From Candidatus Margulisiibacteriota bacterium (GTDB lineage Bacteria > Margulisbacteria > Riflemargulisbacteria > GWF2-39-127): a DNA stretch of 64,000 nucleotides. Below the pieces are notes generated by a model. The model saw nothing but the letters and a program-made list of their open reading frames with translations. It was not told the origin of the DNA and did not search any database. A program made the position numbers and the translations under genes. Below, piece by piece: positions 9,604 through 19,330 of this stretch (its first letter is position 1; every line of letters starts with the position of its first letter). The DNA lies in NCBI GenBank assembly GCA_003242895.1, contig QKMY01000019.1, forward strand, positions 84,574 to 148,573. Direction: 5' to 3'.

Positions 9604-10358
9604 GTGTTTTTGCTGATTATTCGAGTTATTATGATCTGCTTTATAAAGACAAGGATTATAAAGGTGAAATTGACTATATAGATATGCTTATCAGAAAGTA
9701 TAATCCGCGAGCTAAAACCATATTGGACCTGGGGTGTGGCACAGGACGTCACGATATTTTACTTGCGGAAAGAGGGTATTGCATACATGGTGTCGACTTG
9801 AGTGAAGAGATGATAAAAATTGCAAAACAGTATGAAAGTTCTGATAGACTGAGTTTTTCTGCCGGAGATATAAGAAATATAAAATGCGGGAAAAAATTCG
9901 ATGTTATCATATCTCTGTTTCATGTAATGAGTTACCAGATAAAAAATGAAGATATTACATCTGTAGTAAACACGGTATCCCGGCATTTGGAGAAAGGCGG
10001 GGTATTTATATTTGACTGCTGGTATGGTCCTGCTGTGTTAACTGATATGCCGGTTGTAAGAGTGAAACGGCTTGAGAATGATGAGCTCACTGTCCTAAGA
10101 ATAGCAGAGCCTGTTATGCACCCTGATGAAAACGTTGTGGATGTTAATTATCAGTTATATATAACTGATAAATTAAGCGGTAACCATAGCGAAGTGAGAG
10201 AAATGCATAAAATGAGATACTGGTTTAAGCCTGAGATAGAGGAAGTGTTGAAAAATAAGGGATTCGAACTCATAGCATATGAAGAATGGATGAGTGGGAA
10301 ACCCACTGGCTTAGATACCTGGGGAGTCTGTTGGGTTGTAAAAAAAATTGTTCAATAA
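9600..10358 (+). CDS. Class I SAM-dependent methyltransferase
   Basis: Rossmann-fold methyltransferase. Motif I is DLGCGTGRH (from residue 43), followed by HGVDLSEEMI (motif II) and FDVIISLFHVMSY. The C-terminal part (about 150-252) contains a substrate-side beta region. Such proteins are common next to sugar aminotransferases, where they N- or O-methylate the sugar. Start and stop overlap with the aminotransferase gene (ATGA), so both are expressed together. It could supply a methyl cap read by the Wzt C-terminal domain; that is inference. Confidence 0.88.
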   Translation: MSVFADYSSYYDLLYKDKDYKGEIDYIDMLIRKYNPRAKTILDLGCGTGRHDILLAERGYCIHGVDLSEEMIKIAKQYESSDRLSFSAGDIRNIKCGKKFDVIISLFHVMSYQIKNEDITSVVNTVSRHLEKGGVFIFDCWYGPAVLTDMPVVRVKRLENDELTVLRIAEPVMHPDENVVDVNYQLYITDKLSGNHSEVREMHKMRYWFKPEIEEVLKNKGFELIAYEEWMSGKPTGLDTWGVCWVVKKIVQ

Positions 10359-10399
10359 TGTGTAAAAAAAATTAAAAGAAGGATCGGGGAAACTAAATC

Positions 10400-11644
10400 A
10401 TGACGGGCGCAGGAAATGTTACATTAATAAAAAGAATAGGAATACTATTAAGTTTGGATCCACATGGAGGAGGTACATATCAATGGACGCTGAATATGTT
10501 GAATGTGCTTAATGATTATTTTCATGATAATCATAATGTAAAGATCTATGTGTTTTTCTATCGAAAATCTTTTCCCATAGAAATATATAAAGCAAAATAT
10601 TCAAGTTTTTGCTTTTATGAAATTAGCAATATAGATGCAAGTGCAATGAGATGGCTAACAAAAGTGTTTATTTATATGCCGGTATTTGTATCTGTTATTC
10701 GTTATATATATCCGCTTAATTTTGCACTGAAAAAAGAAAATATCGATTTAATGATTTTTCCTGGTGCTATGATAGAAACTGTATTTTGCAGGAGTAATGC
10801 AATGTTTATGTTTACAGATATTATGCATGTTTTCTACCCCAGATTTCCCGAAGTGTCTGCTAATGGGAATCTTAGGTACCGCAATTTAGTTTTTAAATAT
10901 GGTATTAAATACGCTTCTCAAATTGTGGTGGAAACAAAACAGCTTAAAGAAGACATTATCAAGTATTACAATGCTAATGGCAAAAAAGTAGATGTATTAC
11001 TGCAAACCATGTCAAAAAATATTGAGAATGATGAAGATGATAAAGGCGATGAAGAAGTCATAGCCTTCAAAAAACAATTACCTGAAAAGTATATATTTTA
11101 TCCTGCGCAACTGTGGGAGCATAAAAATCATAAGAATTTGCTATTTGCTATGAAATTAATAATCATGAAAATGCCTGATTTGAAGCTTGTTCTAACGGGC
11201 TCAAGAAAAAATGGTGATGAGAAAATATTTGAATTAATCAAAGGACTGGAATTAAAAAATGATGTTAAATATTATGGTTATGTTGCTGATAAGTATATGC
11301 CGGTCCTATACAAAAATGCTCAAATGCTTGTTATGCCAACTTATTTTGGTCCCACCAATATCCCTACTGTTGAATCCTTTTATTATGGTACCCCTGCGGT
11401 AATTTCAAATATACCTGGCGTAACTGAACAGACTGGAGATGCAGCCTTGCTTTTTGATCCGGATTCGCCCGAGGATATTGCTGATAAAATAATGATTATG
11501 CTGGCTAATAAAGAATTGAGAAAAGAAAAAATAAAATTAGGCTATGAAAGAATAAAACTATTGTCATATGAGAATTATATGCGTAAGTATTTTAATATAT
11601 TAAATAGAAATTTAGATAATAAAAGGTATAGCAATGCCAAATGA
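10400..11644 (+). CDS. Glycosyltransferase family 4 (GT-B)
   Basis: A 414-residue GT-B glycosyltransferase. The start (IGILLSLDPHGGGTYQWTL) has the glycine-rich acceptor-side loop, and the C-terminal half has the group-1 donor-binding pattern: YPAQLWEHKNHKNLL, VLTGSRKNGDE and PTYFGPTNIPTVESFYYG with the conserved Glu. AGGATCGGGG lies upstream of the ATG. The 3' end overlaps the next gene by 11 nt. Confidence 0.9.
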   Translation: MTGAGNVTLIKRIGILLSLDPHGGGTYQWTLNMLNVLNDYFHDNHNVKIYVFFYRKSFPIEIYKAKYSSFCFYEISNIDASAMRWLTKVFIYMPVFVSVIRYIYPLNFALKKENIDLMIFPGAMIETVFCRSNAMFMFTDIMHVFYPRFPEVSANGNLRYRNLVFKYGIKYASQIVVETKQLKEDIIKYYNANGKKVDVLLQTMSKNIENDEDDKGDEEVIAFKKQLPEKYIFYPAQLWEHKNHKNLLFAMKLIIMKMPDLKLVLTGSRKNGDEKIFELIKGLELKNDVKYYGYVADKYMPVLYKNAQMLVMPTYFGPTNIPTVESFYYGTPAVISNIPGVTEQTGDAALLFDPDSPEDIADKIMIMLANKELRKEKIKLGYERIKLLSYENYMRKYFNILNRNLDNKRYSNAK

Positions 11645-12353
11645 AATAGGAATAGTTTTGACCGCAACCATTATTCCTAATGCAATATACACTGTGTATG
11701 GTGATGCACAAAGAAGGAAGGCAGAATATTTGCGAGCGATTAGCTTTTATAAGCATTTTGCTCCAGTGTATTTTTTGGAAAATTCTTCTTATCCTTTATT
11801 GAGTGATCCGGATTTTGCTGAAATTGAAAATGTTAATTTAATAAAGTTTCCTTTATCAGCACATTTTAGAAAAGGTAAAGGATATCAAGAATTTCAAATG
11901 ATAGATGAATGGATAAGAACAGATGAAAATCTGCCGAAGCGTTTTATTAAAATCACTGGAAGATATATTATTAAAAATTTCAAGAAAATATTCATGGAAT
12001 ATATAACAGAAAAATCTAATTGCATCTTAATAGACCAGAATTCAAAAAACAAGGTAGCACTAACTCAGTTGTTCTGTTCCGATAGTTATTGTTATAAAGA
12101 AAAGCTGTCTGGATTCTATTTGGATTGTGATGATGAAAAAGGGGAATTCGCAGAAAAAGTTCTTTACAGAAAGCTGATAGATTCAAATCTTGATTTTAAA
12201 ATTTTTCGAAGTAAACCAAATTATGAATATATTAGTGGTAGTACCGGCTCTTATGTTAAAGAAAATGTTGTTAAATTTGCAATAAAAAATATGATAAGGA
12301 AGATTATGTACAACATATATCAAAATAAATACATAACTTTAAAGAATACATAA
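11634..12353 (+). CDS. Polysaccharide-locus protein of unknown function, possible glycosyltransferase
   Basis: A 239-residue soluble protein I cannot assign to a family. It starts with a beta-strand-like segment (IGIVLTATIIP) and holds RFIKITGRYIIKNF at about residues 104-117. A K-[IL]-TGRY motif of this kind occurs in several uncharacterised glycosyltransferase-like proteins, so a sugar-transfer role is possible. It is coupled by overlap to the upstream glycosyltransferase and followed 35 nt later by the Wzy-like gene, which places it firmly in the locus. Confidence 0.6.
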   Translation: MPNEIGIVLTATIIPNAIYTVYGDAQRRKAEYLRAISFYKHFAPVYFLENSSYPLLSDPDFAEIENVNLIKFPLSAHFRKGKGYQEFQMIDEWIRTDENLPKRFIKITGRYIIKNFKKIFMEYITEKSNCILIDQNSKNKVALTQLFCSDSYCYKEKLSGFYLDCDDEKGEFAEKVLYRKLIDSNLDFKIFRSKPNYEYISGSTGSYVKENVVKFAIKNMIRKIMYNIYQNKYITLKNT

Positions 12354-12388
12354 AAAAGTACTATAAACAGGAAGAAAAAAAGTGAAAA

Positions 12389-13699
12389 ATGAATGATACA
12401 ATTCAAAAAACAACAATAAATGACTTTCTATTTTTTCTGGTTGTAGCCGGGGTGCCATCCAGCTTTTTTGGATTAGTTAATGAAAAGTTTTTTTATATAC
12501 CAGGTTTATTTGATCTTCGTTTGTTAAGCTGGCTTTTATCTTTGTTGTTTTTATTTTTTTATTTTAGAAATATCAAATATATTAAAAATATTACTGCCGG
12601 CAATTCCTTGTTATGGGTTGTTTGCTTTCTTGCTTTTGTTTTTCTTTCAACGTTATTGTTGAATAACGTTTCGTTTAAAGAAGCGTTCACGATATTTAGG
12701 GCAGATTATTTTACACCCATATCATGCCTGGCTTTAATGCTATATATGACCACGATGGATTCTGTTAGATTGAACAGGTTTTTTAACTGGATTATTTTAG
12801 CTATGTCTGTGCAGGGTTTGTTTTTTATAGTGTACTACTTTACCGGGCTTTCGGTTTTTTCAGTAAGTATTTATGAGACTATGGATAAGGCTAGATATTT
12901 TCTGGCTTATCCTATTTTTAATTCTCTTGTTTTTAATATTTCGGTAATCAATCTTTTGTTTAACAAAAAAATAAAATGGTTTGCTCCACTAATGATAAGT
13001 ATTGTGTCTATGTTTTTGATATCTACCAGGTCGGTCCTGTTCAGTTATGTTATTTACCTTTCTATTATAAGTTTTTTGTATGTATTTACAGGTAAAAAAA
13101 CAAAAACAATGACTATGATTTATCTGTTTTTGATGTTAGTAACTTCTCAGTTTATATTTAGTTATTACTTTAAGGATTATTCGGATTTCTTTTCTGAGAG
13201 ATTGAATGAAATATTTGTTAGCAGCAGTTTAAAAGATGTTGCTAACTATAATTTCAGGCTTAAGCTCATAGATGATGCAATACAGTCGAACCTTATCAAT
13301 GGGACGTTGCTGTTTGGCAATGGTTATGTTCGTTTTAGTGAGAGTGGAGATTATGATCTGACTCTCGGAGGGGATTCCAGTTTTGCAGGTGTTATTTATA
13401 CCGAAGGAGTATTCGGGATTATTATAAGAATGTTGCCGATTATAATTATATTAATAAAAAATATAAAAGAATATTTATTTATAAGAAAAGAAGATACCAT
13501 TCCTTTGAATATCATATCAATTGCAATGATTGTACCAGGTATAATAATGTATGCTCAAACTGCAATATTTAAAAATTATAATAGTACTGTATTCTTCCTT
13601 TTTGCTTTAGAAATTATCAAACTTAAGCAAGGACAATATATTGATAATAATAATCATAATAAAAAACCAGTAAATTCAGTTTGGAATTATCAAAAATGA
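12389..13699 (+). CDS. O-antigen polymerase-like membrane protein (Wzy-like)
   Basis: A 436-residue integral membrane protein with about ten to twelve hydrophobic helices and a larger extracytoplasmic loop (about residues 265-325, FSERLNEIF to GDSSFAGVIYTEG). The GDSSFAG stretch sits where Wzy/WaaL proteins have their conserved loop. Sequence conservation in this family is low, so the call rests on topology, the loop position and the locus. It would polymerise lipid-linked repeats on the outer face of the inner membrane. AGGAAG is found upstream of the start. Confidence 0.75.
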   Translation: MNDTIQKTTINDFLFFLVVAGVPSSFFGLVNEKFFYIPGLFDLRLLSWLLSLLFLFFYFRNIKYIKNITAGNSLLWVVCFLAFVFLSTLLLNNVSFKEAFTIFRADYFTPISCLALMLYMTTMDSVRLNRFFNWIILAMSVQGLFFIVYYFTGLSVFSVSIYETMDKARYFLAYPIFNSLVFNISVINLLFNKKIKWFAPLMISIVSMFLISTRSVLFSYVIYLSIISFLYVFTGKKTKTMTMIYLFLMLVTSQFIFSYYFKDYSDFFSERLNEIFVSSSLKDVANYNFRLKLIDDAIQSNLINGTLLFGNGYVRFSESGDYDLTLGGDSSFAGVIYTEGVFGIIIRMLPIIIILIKNIKEYLFIRKEDTIPLNIISIAMIVPGIIMYAQTAIFKNYNSTVFFLFALEIIKLKQGQYIDNNNHNKKPVNSVWNYQK

Positions 13700-14505
13700 A
13701 AAAACAACTAAAAATCTCCGTATTAACACCTTCATATAATCAAGGGATATATATTGTCGACAACATCGAGTCAGTACTAAATCAGAACTACCCTAACTTT
13801 GAGCATATAGTAATGGATGGGGGATCGTCTGATGACACTGTGAAAGTTTTGAAAAAATATTCTCATTTAATATGGAAGTCGGAGAAAGATAAAGGGCAAA
13901 CGCATGCCTTAAATAAGGCACTGAAAATTGCATCAGGAGATATTGTTTGTTGGTTAAATTCGGATGATTTGTTATGCGAAGGCGTGTTCGAAATAATAAA
14001 CCGGTTTTTTGTTGATAATTGTGATAGGCATGTAGTTACAGGTAACCTTCTTGTTGTTGATGAAAATAAACAGTTTTTGTGGAAACAAACTGCAGAGGCG
14101 GTTACCTATGAAGGATTATTGAATAATGGACAGTGTGTTCTGCAGCCATCTACAGTGTTCAGAAAAAACGTATTTGATCAAGTAGGTAGCTTGAACGATA
14201 AATTTCATTATACAATGGACCATGAGTTCTTCTTGCGGGCATCGAAGCAATTCCGATTCTATACGATAGATAAAGATATTGCTATGTTCCGGCGGTATCC
14301 GCAGTCAAAAACAGGGAGTCATGAGATCCGGTTTGTCAGGGAGTTGCTCAAGATAAAAAGACAATATGGGGCAAGAGTACTCTCTTTAAATAACATGAGA
14401 TTATTGTGTATGTTTATTAAAGAACCTTTTAAGAAAAATCACTATTTAAGAATGGCAGTAAGGATATTGAAAGGTAAGCATCCTGATTATAGATATTATA
14501 ATTGA
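13696..14505 (+). CDS. Glycosyltransferase family 2
   Basis: GT-A fold transferase with SVLTPSYNQGIYI at the N-terminus, MDGGSSDDTV, the donor-binding segment GQTHALNKALKIASGD and the metal-binding WLNSDDLL. The full length of about 269 residues is typical of the WcaA/SpsA-like group. The ATG at 13696 overlaps the stop of the Wzy-like gene (ATGA) and is preferred over an in-frame TTG at 13681. Confidence 0.9.
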   Translation: MKKQLKISVLTPSYNQGIYIVDNIESVLNQNYPNFEHIVMDGGSSDDTVKVLKKYSHLIWKSEKDKGQTHALNKALKIASGDIVCWLNSDDLLCEGVFEIINRFFVDNCDRHVVTGNLLVVDENKQFLWKQTAEAVTYEGLLNNGQCVLQPSTVFRKNVFDQVGSLNDKFHYTMDHEFFLRASKQFRFYTIDKDIAMFRRYPQSKTGSHEIRFVRELLKIKRQYGARVLSLNNMRLLCMFIKEPFKKNHYLRMAVRILKGKHPDYRYYN

Positions 14506-14521
14506 AAGAAAGAGTGGTTAA

Positions 14522-15598
14522 ATGAATATCTTGCATATATTGCCCAGTCTGAATTTGTATGGGGGTACACCCCGGATAGTTAAAGATTTGGTAACACAAT
14601 CAAAACATATGCACTATATTTACTGTAGGAGCAGTTGGGAAGGTAAGGATAAATACGAAGAATTCAGAGTGGAATTCATTAAAAGTAATATTAATCTCTT
14701 TGACGGTTTATATGGGAAGAATATTGTTAAGCACATATATGAGATGCTTAAAATAATAGATAAAAACAGCATAGAAATAATTCACTGTTATTTTGATTAT
14801 TGTATTGTTCTTGGAGGGATAATCAGATGTTTAAGGCCTCAAATAAAATTAATAGTTACTTTTCAGGGTTCATCGAGCCCTTCCGGATATTTGACAATTT
14901 CATTGCTGGCATTAGCATATAGAAAAGTAGACAAGTTTATATATATATCAAAATATGTTAAAGAATCAAAATATCAAGTGTTTGCTGGGTTAAAGAATAA
15001 AGAAGAACAGATTATATATAATGGTGCAAATAAATATAAGTCACATACTACAAAACTGAGTAATCAGCAAATAATATCGACAATATCAGGTCTGAATAAA
15101 TATAAAAATCTTCCGGTTTTGATAGATTGTATGAATATTATAGTCAACGAAAAAAAAAGAAATATTATTCTTAATATAATAGGAGATGGAGATGAAAAGG
15201 CTAATATTGAGAATAGAATAAAAATATATAATCTTGAAAGTCATATTAATTTATTGGGATATAGAAGTAATGTCTCTGACTATTTGAATGAATCCCTTTT
15301 ATGTGTTCATCCTGCTGATCAGGAAGGTTTTGGTATTGCTGTGGTAGAAGCGATGTTAATGAAAAAACCGGTAATCCTGTCAAATGCGGGTGCGTTACCG
15401 GAACTTATTGCCGATAATGAGTCAGGTATACTGGCAGATCCTTATAATCCTTACGATTGGGCGGAAAAAATAATGAAATTGCTGGATGATAAAAACCTTA
15501 GAGACAGAGTCGCGATAAAGGGATATGAAAGAGCTAGTAAATTGTTTAGTATTCAAAGATATGTTAATGAACTTGATAAAGTATATTCTGGTATTTAA
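14522..15598 (+). CDS. Glycosyltransferase family 4 (GT-B)
   Basis: A 358-residue group-1 glycosyltransferase. The N-terminus (ILHILPSLNLYGGTPRIV) has the glycine loop; the C-terminal domain has GLNKYKNLPVLID, IIGDGDEKANIE and HPADQEGFGIAVVEAM with the E-x7-E-type donor site. It lies 16 nt downstream of the previous glycosyltransferase gene with a purine-rich ribosome binding site. Confidence 0.93.
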   Translation: MNILHILPSLNLYGGTPRIVKDLVTQSKHMHYIYCRSSWEGKDKYEEFRVEFIKSNINLFDGLYGKNIVKHIYEMLKIIDKNSIEIIHCYFDYCIVLGGIIRCLRPQIKLIVTFQGSSSPSGYLTISLLALAYRKVDKFIYISKYVKESKYQVFAGLKNKEEQIIYNGANKYKSHTTKLSNQQIISTISGLNKYKNLPVLIDCMNIIVNEKKRNIILNIIGDGDEKANIENRIKIYNLESHINLLGYRSNVSDYLNESLLCVHPADQEGFGIAVVEAMLMKKPVILSNAGALPELIADNESGILADPYNPYDWAEKIMKLLDDKNLRDRVAIKGYERASKLFSIQRYVNELDKVYSGI

Positions 15599-15628
15599 TG
15601 CAAAAGCTGCAAATGCCTTGGAAAAGAA

Positions 15629-16726
15629 ATGAAAAAAAAAGTAGTAATACTTCAACCATATATAGCGCCATACAGGGTTAATTTATTTAATGAAATTAAT
15701 AATTTTGATGATATTGATTTGTATTTGTTATATTTTAACAAAACGGAAGAAAGAAGGAAATGGAATAATACGCCTATTTGTAAGTTTAAGCAAGTTCAAC
15801 TGCATCCGGTTATATTTCACTTTAATTACGAAAAAAATATTACAATACCGAATATTGCAGAACTGGTTCGTTTTTTAATAAAAATAAAACCTGATATGAT
15901 TATATGTTCACCTAATATCGAAGGTATGGTTCTTTGTTATTTAAAGAATATTTTTAAATATAGAATTGCCAGTTGGATGGAATCTACAAATATAACTGAA
16001 AAAAATATCTCATTAATTAAAAAATATTTAAGATATAATTTTTTTAAAAATATTAATCATTTTATAATTCCTGGTAAAAAAACAGAAGAATATTTAAATT
16101 CAAATAAATATATTAAAAATAGGGAGAAATTATATTTTGCGCCGAATACAATCGATCAGGAAAAATACCTTTTGACTGAAAATGAAGTAAAAAATAAATT
16201 CGAGAATATAAAACATTTAAGGTTCCTTTTTTCGGGCAGTTTGATAGAGCGTAAAGGGTTTCACTTGTTGCAAAAAGCATTTCAGGATTTATCCGGATAT
16301 TCATTTCCTTATACATATGAATTAAATGTTGCCGGAAGCGGTAATCTACCTGAATATCAAATACAGCATGTTAATTACAAAGGGTTTTTGCAAGGTGATG
16401 AATACCGAGAATTATTCAAAAGCTCACATGTGTTTGTTTTGCCTTCCTTGCGTGATTGTAATCCATTAACAGTTGTTGAAGCAATTAATGCCGGTAACAT
16501 ATTATTGTTGTCCGATGCGGTTGGCAATTATCCGGAGTTTGTTAAGGGCAATGGCTTTGTTTTTAAAAGCAATTCTAAAAATGCCATAAAGGATTCCTTA
16601 TTTAAACTGATGAATTTAAATAATGAGGTATTTAAAGAAATAGCCTTAAAATCTATATCAATTGCAAATAATATAAATCATAAAAACAGTGCATTAAGTT
16701 TCTATCAGGCAATGATGTCAAAATGA
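15629..16726 (+). CDS. Glycosyltransferase family 4 (GT-B)
   Basis: A 365-residue GT-B protein. The acceptor-side start is VVILQPYIAPYRVNLFNEI, a pattern seen in many lipid-linked sugar transferases. The donor-side half has FLFSGSLIERKGFHLL and LPSLRDCNPLTVVEAIN. The codon use is very AT-rich, like the flanking genes at 10-18 kb. The last four bases overlap the next gene (ATGA). Confidence 0.9.
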   Translation: MKKKVVILQPYIAPYRVNLFNEINNFDDIDLYLLYFNKTEERRKWNNTPICKFKQVQLHPVIFHFNYEKNITIPNIAELVRFLIKIKPDMIICSPNIEGMVLCYLKNIFKYRIASWMESTNITEKNISLIKKYLRYNFFKNINHFIIPGKKTEEYLNSNKYIKNREKLYFAPNTIDQEKYLLTENEVKNKFENIKHLRFLFSGSLIERKGFHLLQKAFQDLSGYSFPYTYELNVAGSGNLPEYQIQHVNYKGFLQGDEYRELFKSSHVFVLPSLRDCNPLTVVEAINAGNILLLSDAVGNYPEFVKGNGFVFKSNSKNAIKDSLFKLMNLNNEVFKEIALKSISIANNINHKNSALSFYQAMMSK

Positions 16727-17844
16727 ATAATAAGAAAAAAATATTATTTCTCATCCAGCTTCCACCTCCTGTTCATGGGGTCTCTACCATGAATAAAATT
16801 ATTTCCGACAGTAAATTAATCAATGGTTCTTTTGATACAAGAGTTTTTCCTCTGATGTTTGCCAGTGATATAAGTGACATAGGGGTTGTTTCTGTTGGTA
16901 AGATTGTAAAAATGTTAATTTGTGCATTAAAGCTTGTTCGAACATTATTAGCCGATAGGCCTGATATCGCGTATTTTACATTAGCCCCGGCAGGTTATGC
17001 TTTTTATCGAGATATCATCTATGTATTTATTTTAAAGATATTTAAATTAAAAATAATATACCACTTACATGGAAAAGGCATCAAAAATATAATCAGTAAA
17101 CATAAATTGAATAAAGTAATATGTAAATTTATATTTAAAAATGTAAATGTTATATGTCTGTCGGATCAGATAACTTATGATATACAGGATGTGTATGGTA
17201 AAAAGCCTTTTATTGTTAATAACGGTATTGTAAGAATAATAGATAGTAATTATTTTGAGGAAGAAAAAAATAACCGGGACATAAAAATTAAAATACTTTT
17301 TTTATCTAATTATGAAAAAACAAAAGGTATTCTGGACCTTGTAGATGCTTTAAGGATATTAGATAAAAAAAATATTGATTTTGAAACGGTATTGGTTGGT
17401 AAGCCTACAAAATCTATTTCTATTGATTATTTAAAAGAGTATATTACAAATAATGGGTTAATAAAAAAAATCAAAATATCAGGTCCCCAATATAATGATA
17501 ATAAAAACGAAATTTTAAAAAATGCCAGTATATTTGTTTTCCCTACATATAATGAAGCATTTCCACTGGTAATATTAGAAGCTATGCAGTTCGGGTTGCC
17601 GGTTGTTTCTACTTTTGAAGGTGCTATTCCAGAGATTGTGGATGATTGTAAGACTGGCTTTCTGGTGCGTCAGAGAGATGTTACTTTATTAGCTGAGAAA
17701 ATAGAGATCCTTATAAAAGATAAAGATATGCGTATAAAAATGGGCAGGGCTGGAAGGATAAAGTTCCTGGAAAAATACACATTAGAAACTTTTGAGCGAA
17801 ATATGAAAAAAATTTTTGATGAGGTGTTGAATGATGATATTTAA
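16723..17844 (+). CDS. Glycosyltransferase family 4 (GT-B)
   Basis: A 373-residue group-1 glycosyltransferase. It has the PPPVHGVSTMN acceptor-side loop found in a frequent subfamily of O-antigen transferases, a donor half starting near KILFLSNYEKTKGI, and FPTYNEAFPLVILEAMQFG with the conserved Glu pair. It is translationally coupled to the preceding transferase. Confidence 0.92.
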   Translation: MNNKKKILFLIQLPPPVHGVSTMNKIISDSKLINGSFDTRVFPLMFASDISDIGVVSVGKIVKMLICALKLVRTLLADRPDIAYFTLAPAGYAFYRDIIYVFILKIFKLKIIYHLHGKGIKNIISKHKLNKVICKFIFKNVNVICLSDQITYDIQDVYGKKPFIVNNGIVRIIDSNYFEEEKNNRDIKIKILFLSNYEKTKGILDLVDALRILDKKNIDFETVLVGKPTKSISIDYLKEYITNNGLIKKIKISGPQYNDNKNEILKNASIFVFPTYNEAFPLVILEAMQFGLPVVSTFEGAIPEIVDDCKTGFLVRQRDVTLLAEKIEILIKDKDMRIKMGRAGRIKFLEKYTLETFERNMKKIFDEVLNDDI

Positions 17845-17897
17845 GCAGAATTGTAGCTTCTTATATTTCAAATCACTTCTGTTATGGGAGATTAATT

Positions 17898-19232
17898 ATG
17901 CATAATGAAGTTAAGGTTAGCAGGATTGATTCCTATGATGTAACTGGAATTTATAATAGTTTGCCGGATGAGATATTCGATATTATCAAACATGACAATA
18001 CTGTGATATTGAAGCCAAATTGGGTAAAAGAATCACACCTTTTTCGTCCTGCAGACTGGGAGTATGTAATTACACACCCTACAGTAATAATGGCTGTTTT
18101 GATGAAGGTACTTGATAGGTTAGGTAATAATGGAAAAGTAATCATTACTGATGGACCTCAGACTGATTCTTCATTTAAGAAACTCATCGGACATTATCCG
18201 GTAAAGGAATGGGAGCAATTAGCTGAAAAAAGGGGAGTTTCTCTGGAGGTTATTGATCTTCGGGATGATGAGTGGGTTAATGAAGGAGATGTGACAGTCA
18301 AGAGAACGAAGCTCACTGGTGACCCTCGAGGTAAGATCGAAGTAAATTTATTAGGTAACAAAAGTGAGTTCCATGAACATATCAAGTCTAAAAGAGGATA
18401 TTATGGAGCAGATTATGACATTTCAGAAACCAACCGGGCTCATGACGGTAAAAATAATCTTTACAGCGTTTCTCGTTCGGTAATAAATGGGGATGTGTTT
18501 ATTAACTTGCCAAAGCTAAAAACACATAAGAAAAGCGGCATAACCTGCTGTTTAAAAAACCTTGTCGGAATTAATACTTATAAGAACTATTTACCTCATC
18601 ACTGCGAAGGTGGACCTTCGGAGGGTGGAGATCAGTTCCCTTCTGATAATTTGAACGCTAGACTGGAAGGTCCTATTATGGCTTTTATTAAACAACATTT
18701 TATAAGAAATCTTATTATGGCTAAATTATTTAAACCTTTAAAGAAAATCGGAAAAAAAACTTTCGGGGATACCAATACGGTTATACGCAGTGGGAACTGG
18801 CATGGTAATGATACTATTTGGCGTATGATACTTGATCTTAATAAAGTACTTTTTTATGCTAATCCTGACGGCAGCATGCGTGAAGGAAAATGGAACAATG
18901 CAAAAAAATATATTGGAATAGTAGATGGCATTCTGGCCGGAGAAGGGAATGGCCCTATGTCGCCTGACCCTGTGGAAATGAATTATATTTTCTGCGGAAG
19001 CAATCCTGTAGCGATTGATGCGGTTTGTGCTCGTTTTATGGGATTTAATCCGATGAAAATATTGTCGATTAAGAATTCATTTAAGATCAGGCAGTATCAT
19101 ATATGTAATTTTTCTTATGATGATATTGTTATAAATATTGGTAAGAACAAATTTAAGATAGCAGATCTGCCTCGTTATTTTATCGTTCCGTTTAAGCCGC
19201 ATTTTGGCTGGATAAACTATATTGAGGGATAG
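17898..19232 (+). CDS. DUF362 family protein
   Basis: A 444-residue cytosolic protein with the DUF362 hallmarks: VILKPNWV near the N-terminus, VIITDGPQTD, then NLPKLKTHKKSGITCCLKNL and GNGPMSPDP with AIDAVCARFMGF towards the end. DUF362 proteins are often fused to ferredoxin domains and found near redox or polysaccharide genes. This one has no ferredoxin Cys cluster, and its reaction is not established. GGGAG precedes the ATG. The gene stands between glycosyltransferases and the CapK-like gene, so a role in polymer modification is plausible. Confidence 0.85.
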   Translation: MHNEVKVSRIDSYDVTGIYNSLPDEIFDIIKHDNTVILKPNWVKESHLFRPADWEYVITHPTVIMAVLMKVLDRLGNNGKVIITDGPQTDSSFKKLIGHYPVKEWEQLAEKRGVSLEVIDLRDDEWVNEGDVTVKRTKLTGDPRGKIEVNLLGNKSEFHEHIKSKRGYYGADYDISETNRAHDGKNNLYSVSRSVINGDVFINLPKLKTHKKSGITCCLKNLVGINTYKNYLPHHCEGGPSEGGDQFPSDNLNARLEGPIMAFIKQHFIRNLIMAKLFKPLKKIGKKTFGDTNTVIRSGNWHGNDTIWRMILDLNKVLFYANPDGSMREGKWNNAKKYIGIVDGILAGEGNGPMSPDPVEMNYIFCGSNPVAIDAVCARFMGFNPMKILSIKNSFKIRQYHICNFSYDDIVINIGKNKFKIADLPRYFIVPFKPHFGWINYIEG

Positions 19233-19234
19233 CA

Positions 19235-19318
19235 ATGAATAAAATTTATTATAAGCTTCTATATTTTGCAAAAGTTGCAGTTGTATCTTGTGCAGCCGGA
19301 ATAGCAGGTCTGGAATGA
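19235..19318 (+). CDS. Possible small ORF (27 aa)
   Basis: A 27-codon frame immediately after the DUF362 gene, with a weak purine-rich stretch (GAGGGATAG) upstream. The product would be a short hydrophobic peptide ending AAGIAGLE. It may be the decayed start of a lost gene or chance; there is no independent support. Confidence 0.2.
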   Translation: MNKIYYKLLYFAKVAVVSCAAGIAGLE

Positions 19319-19330
19319 GGGCTAAAGTTT

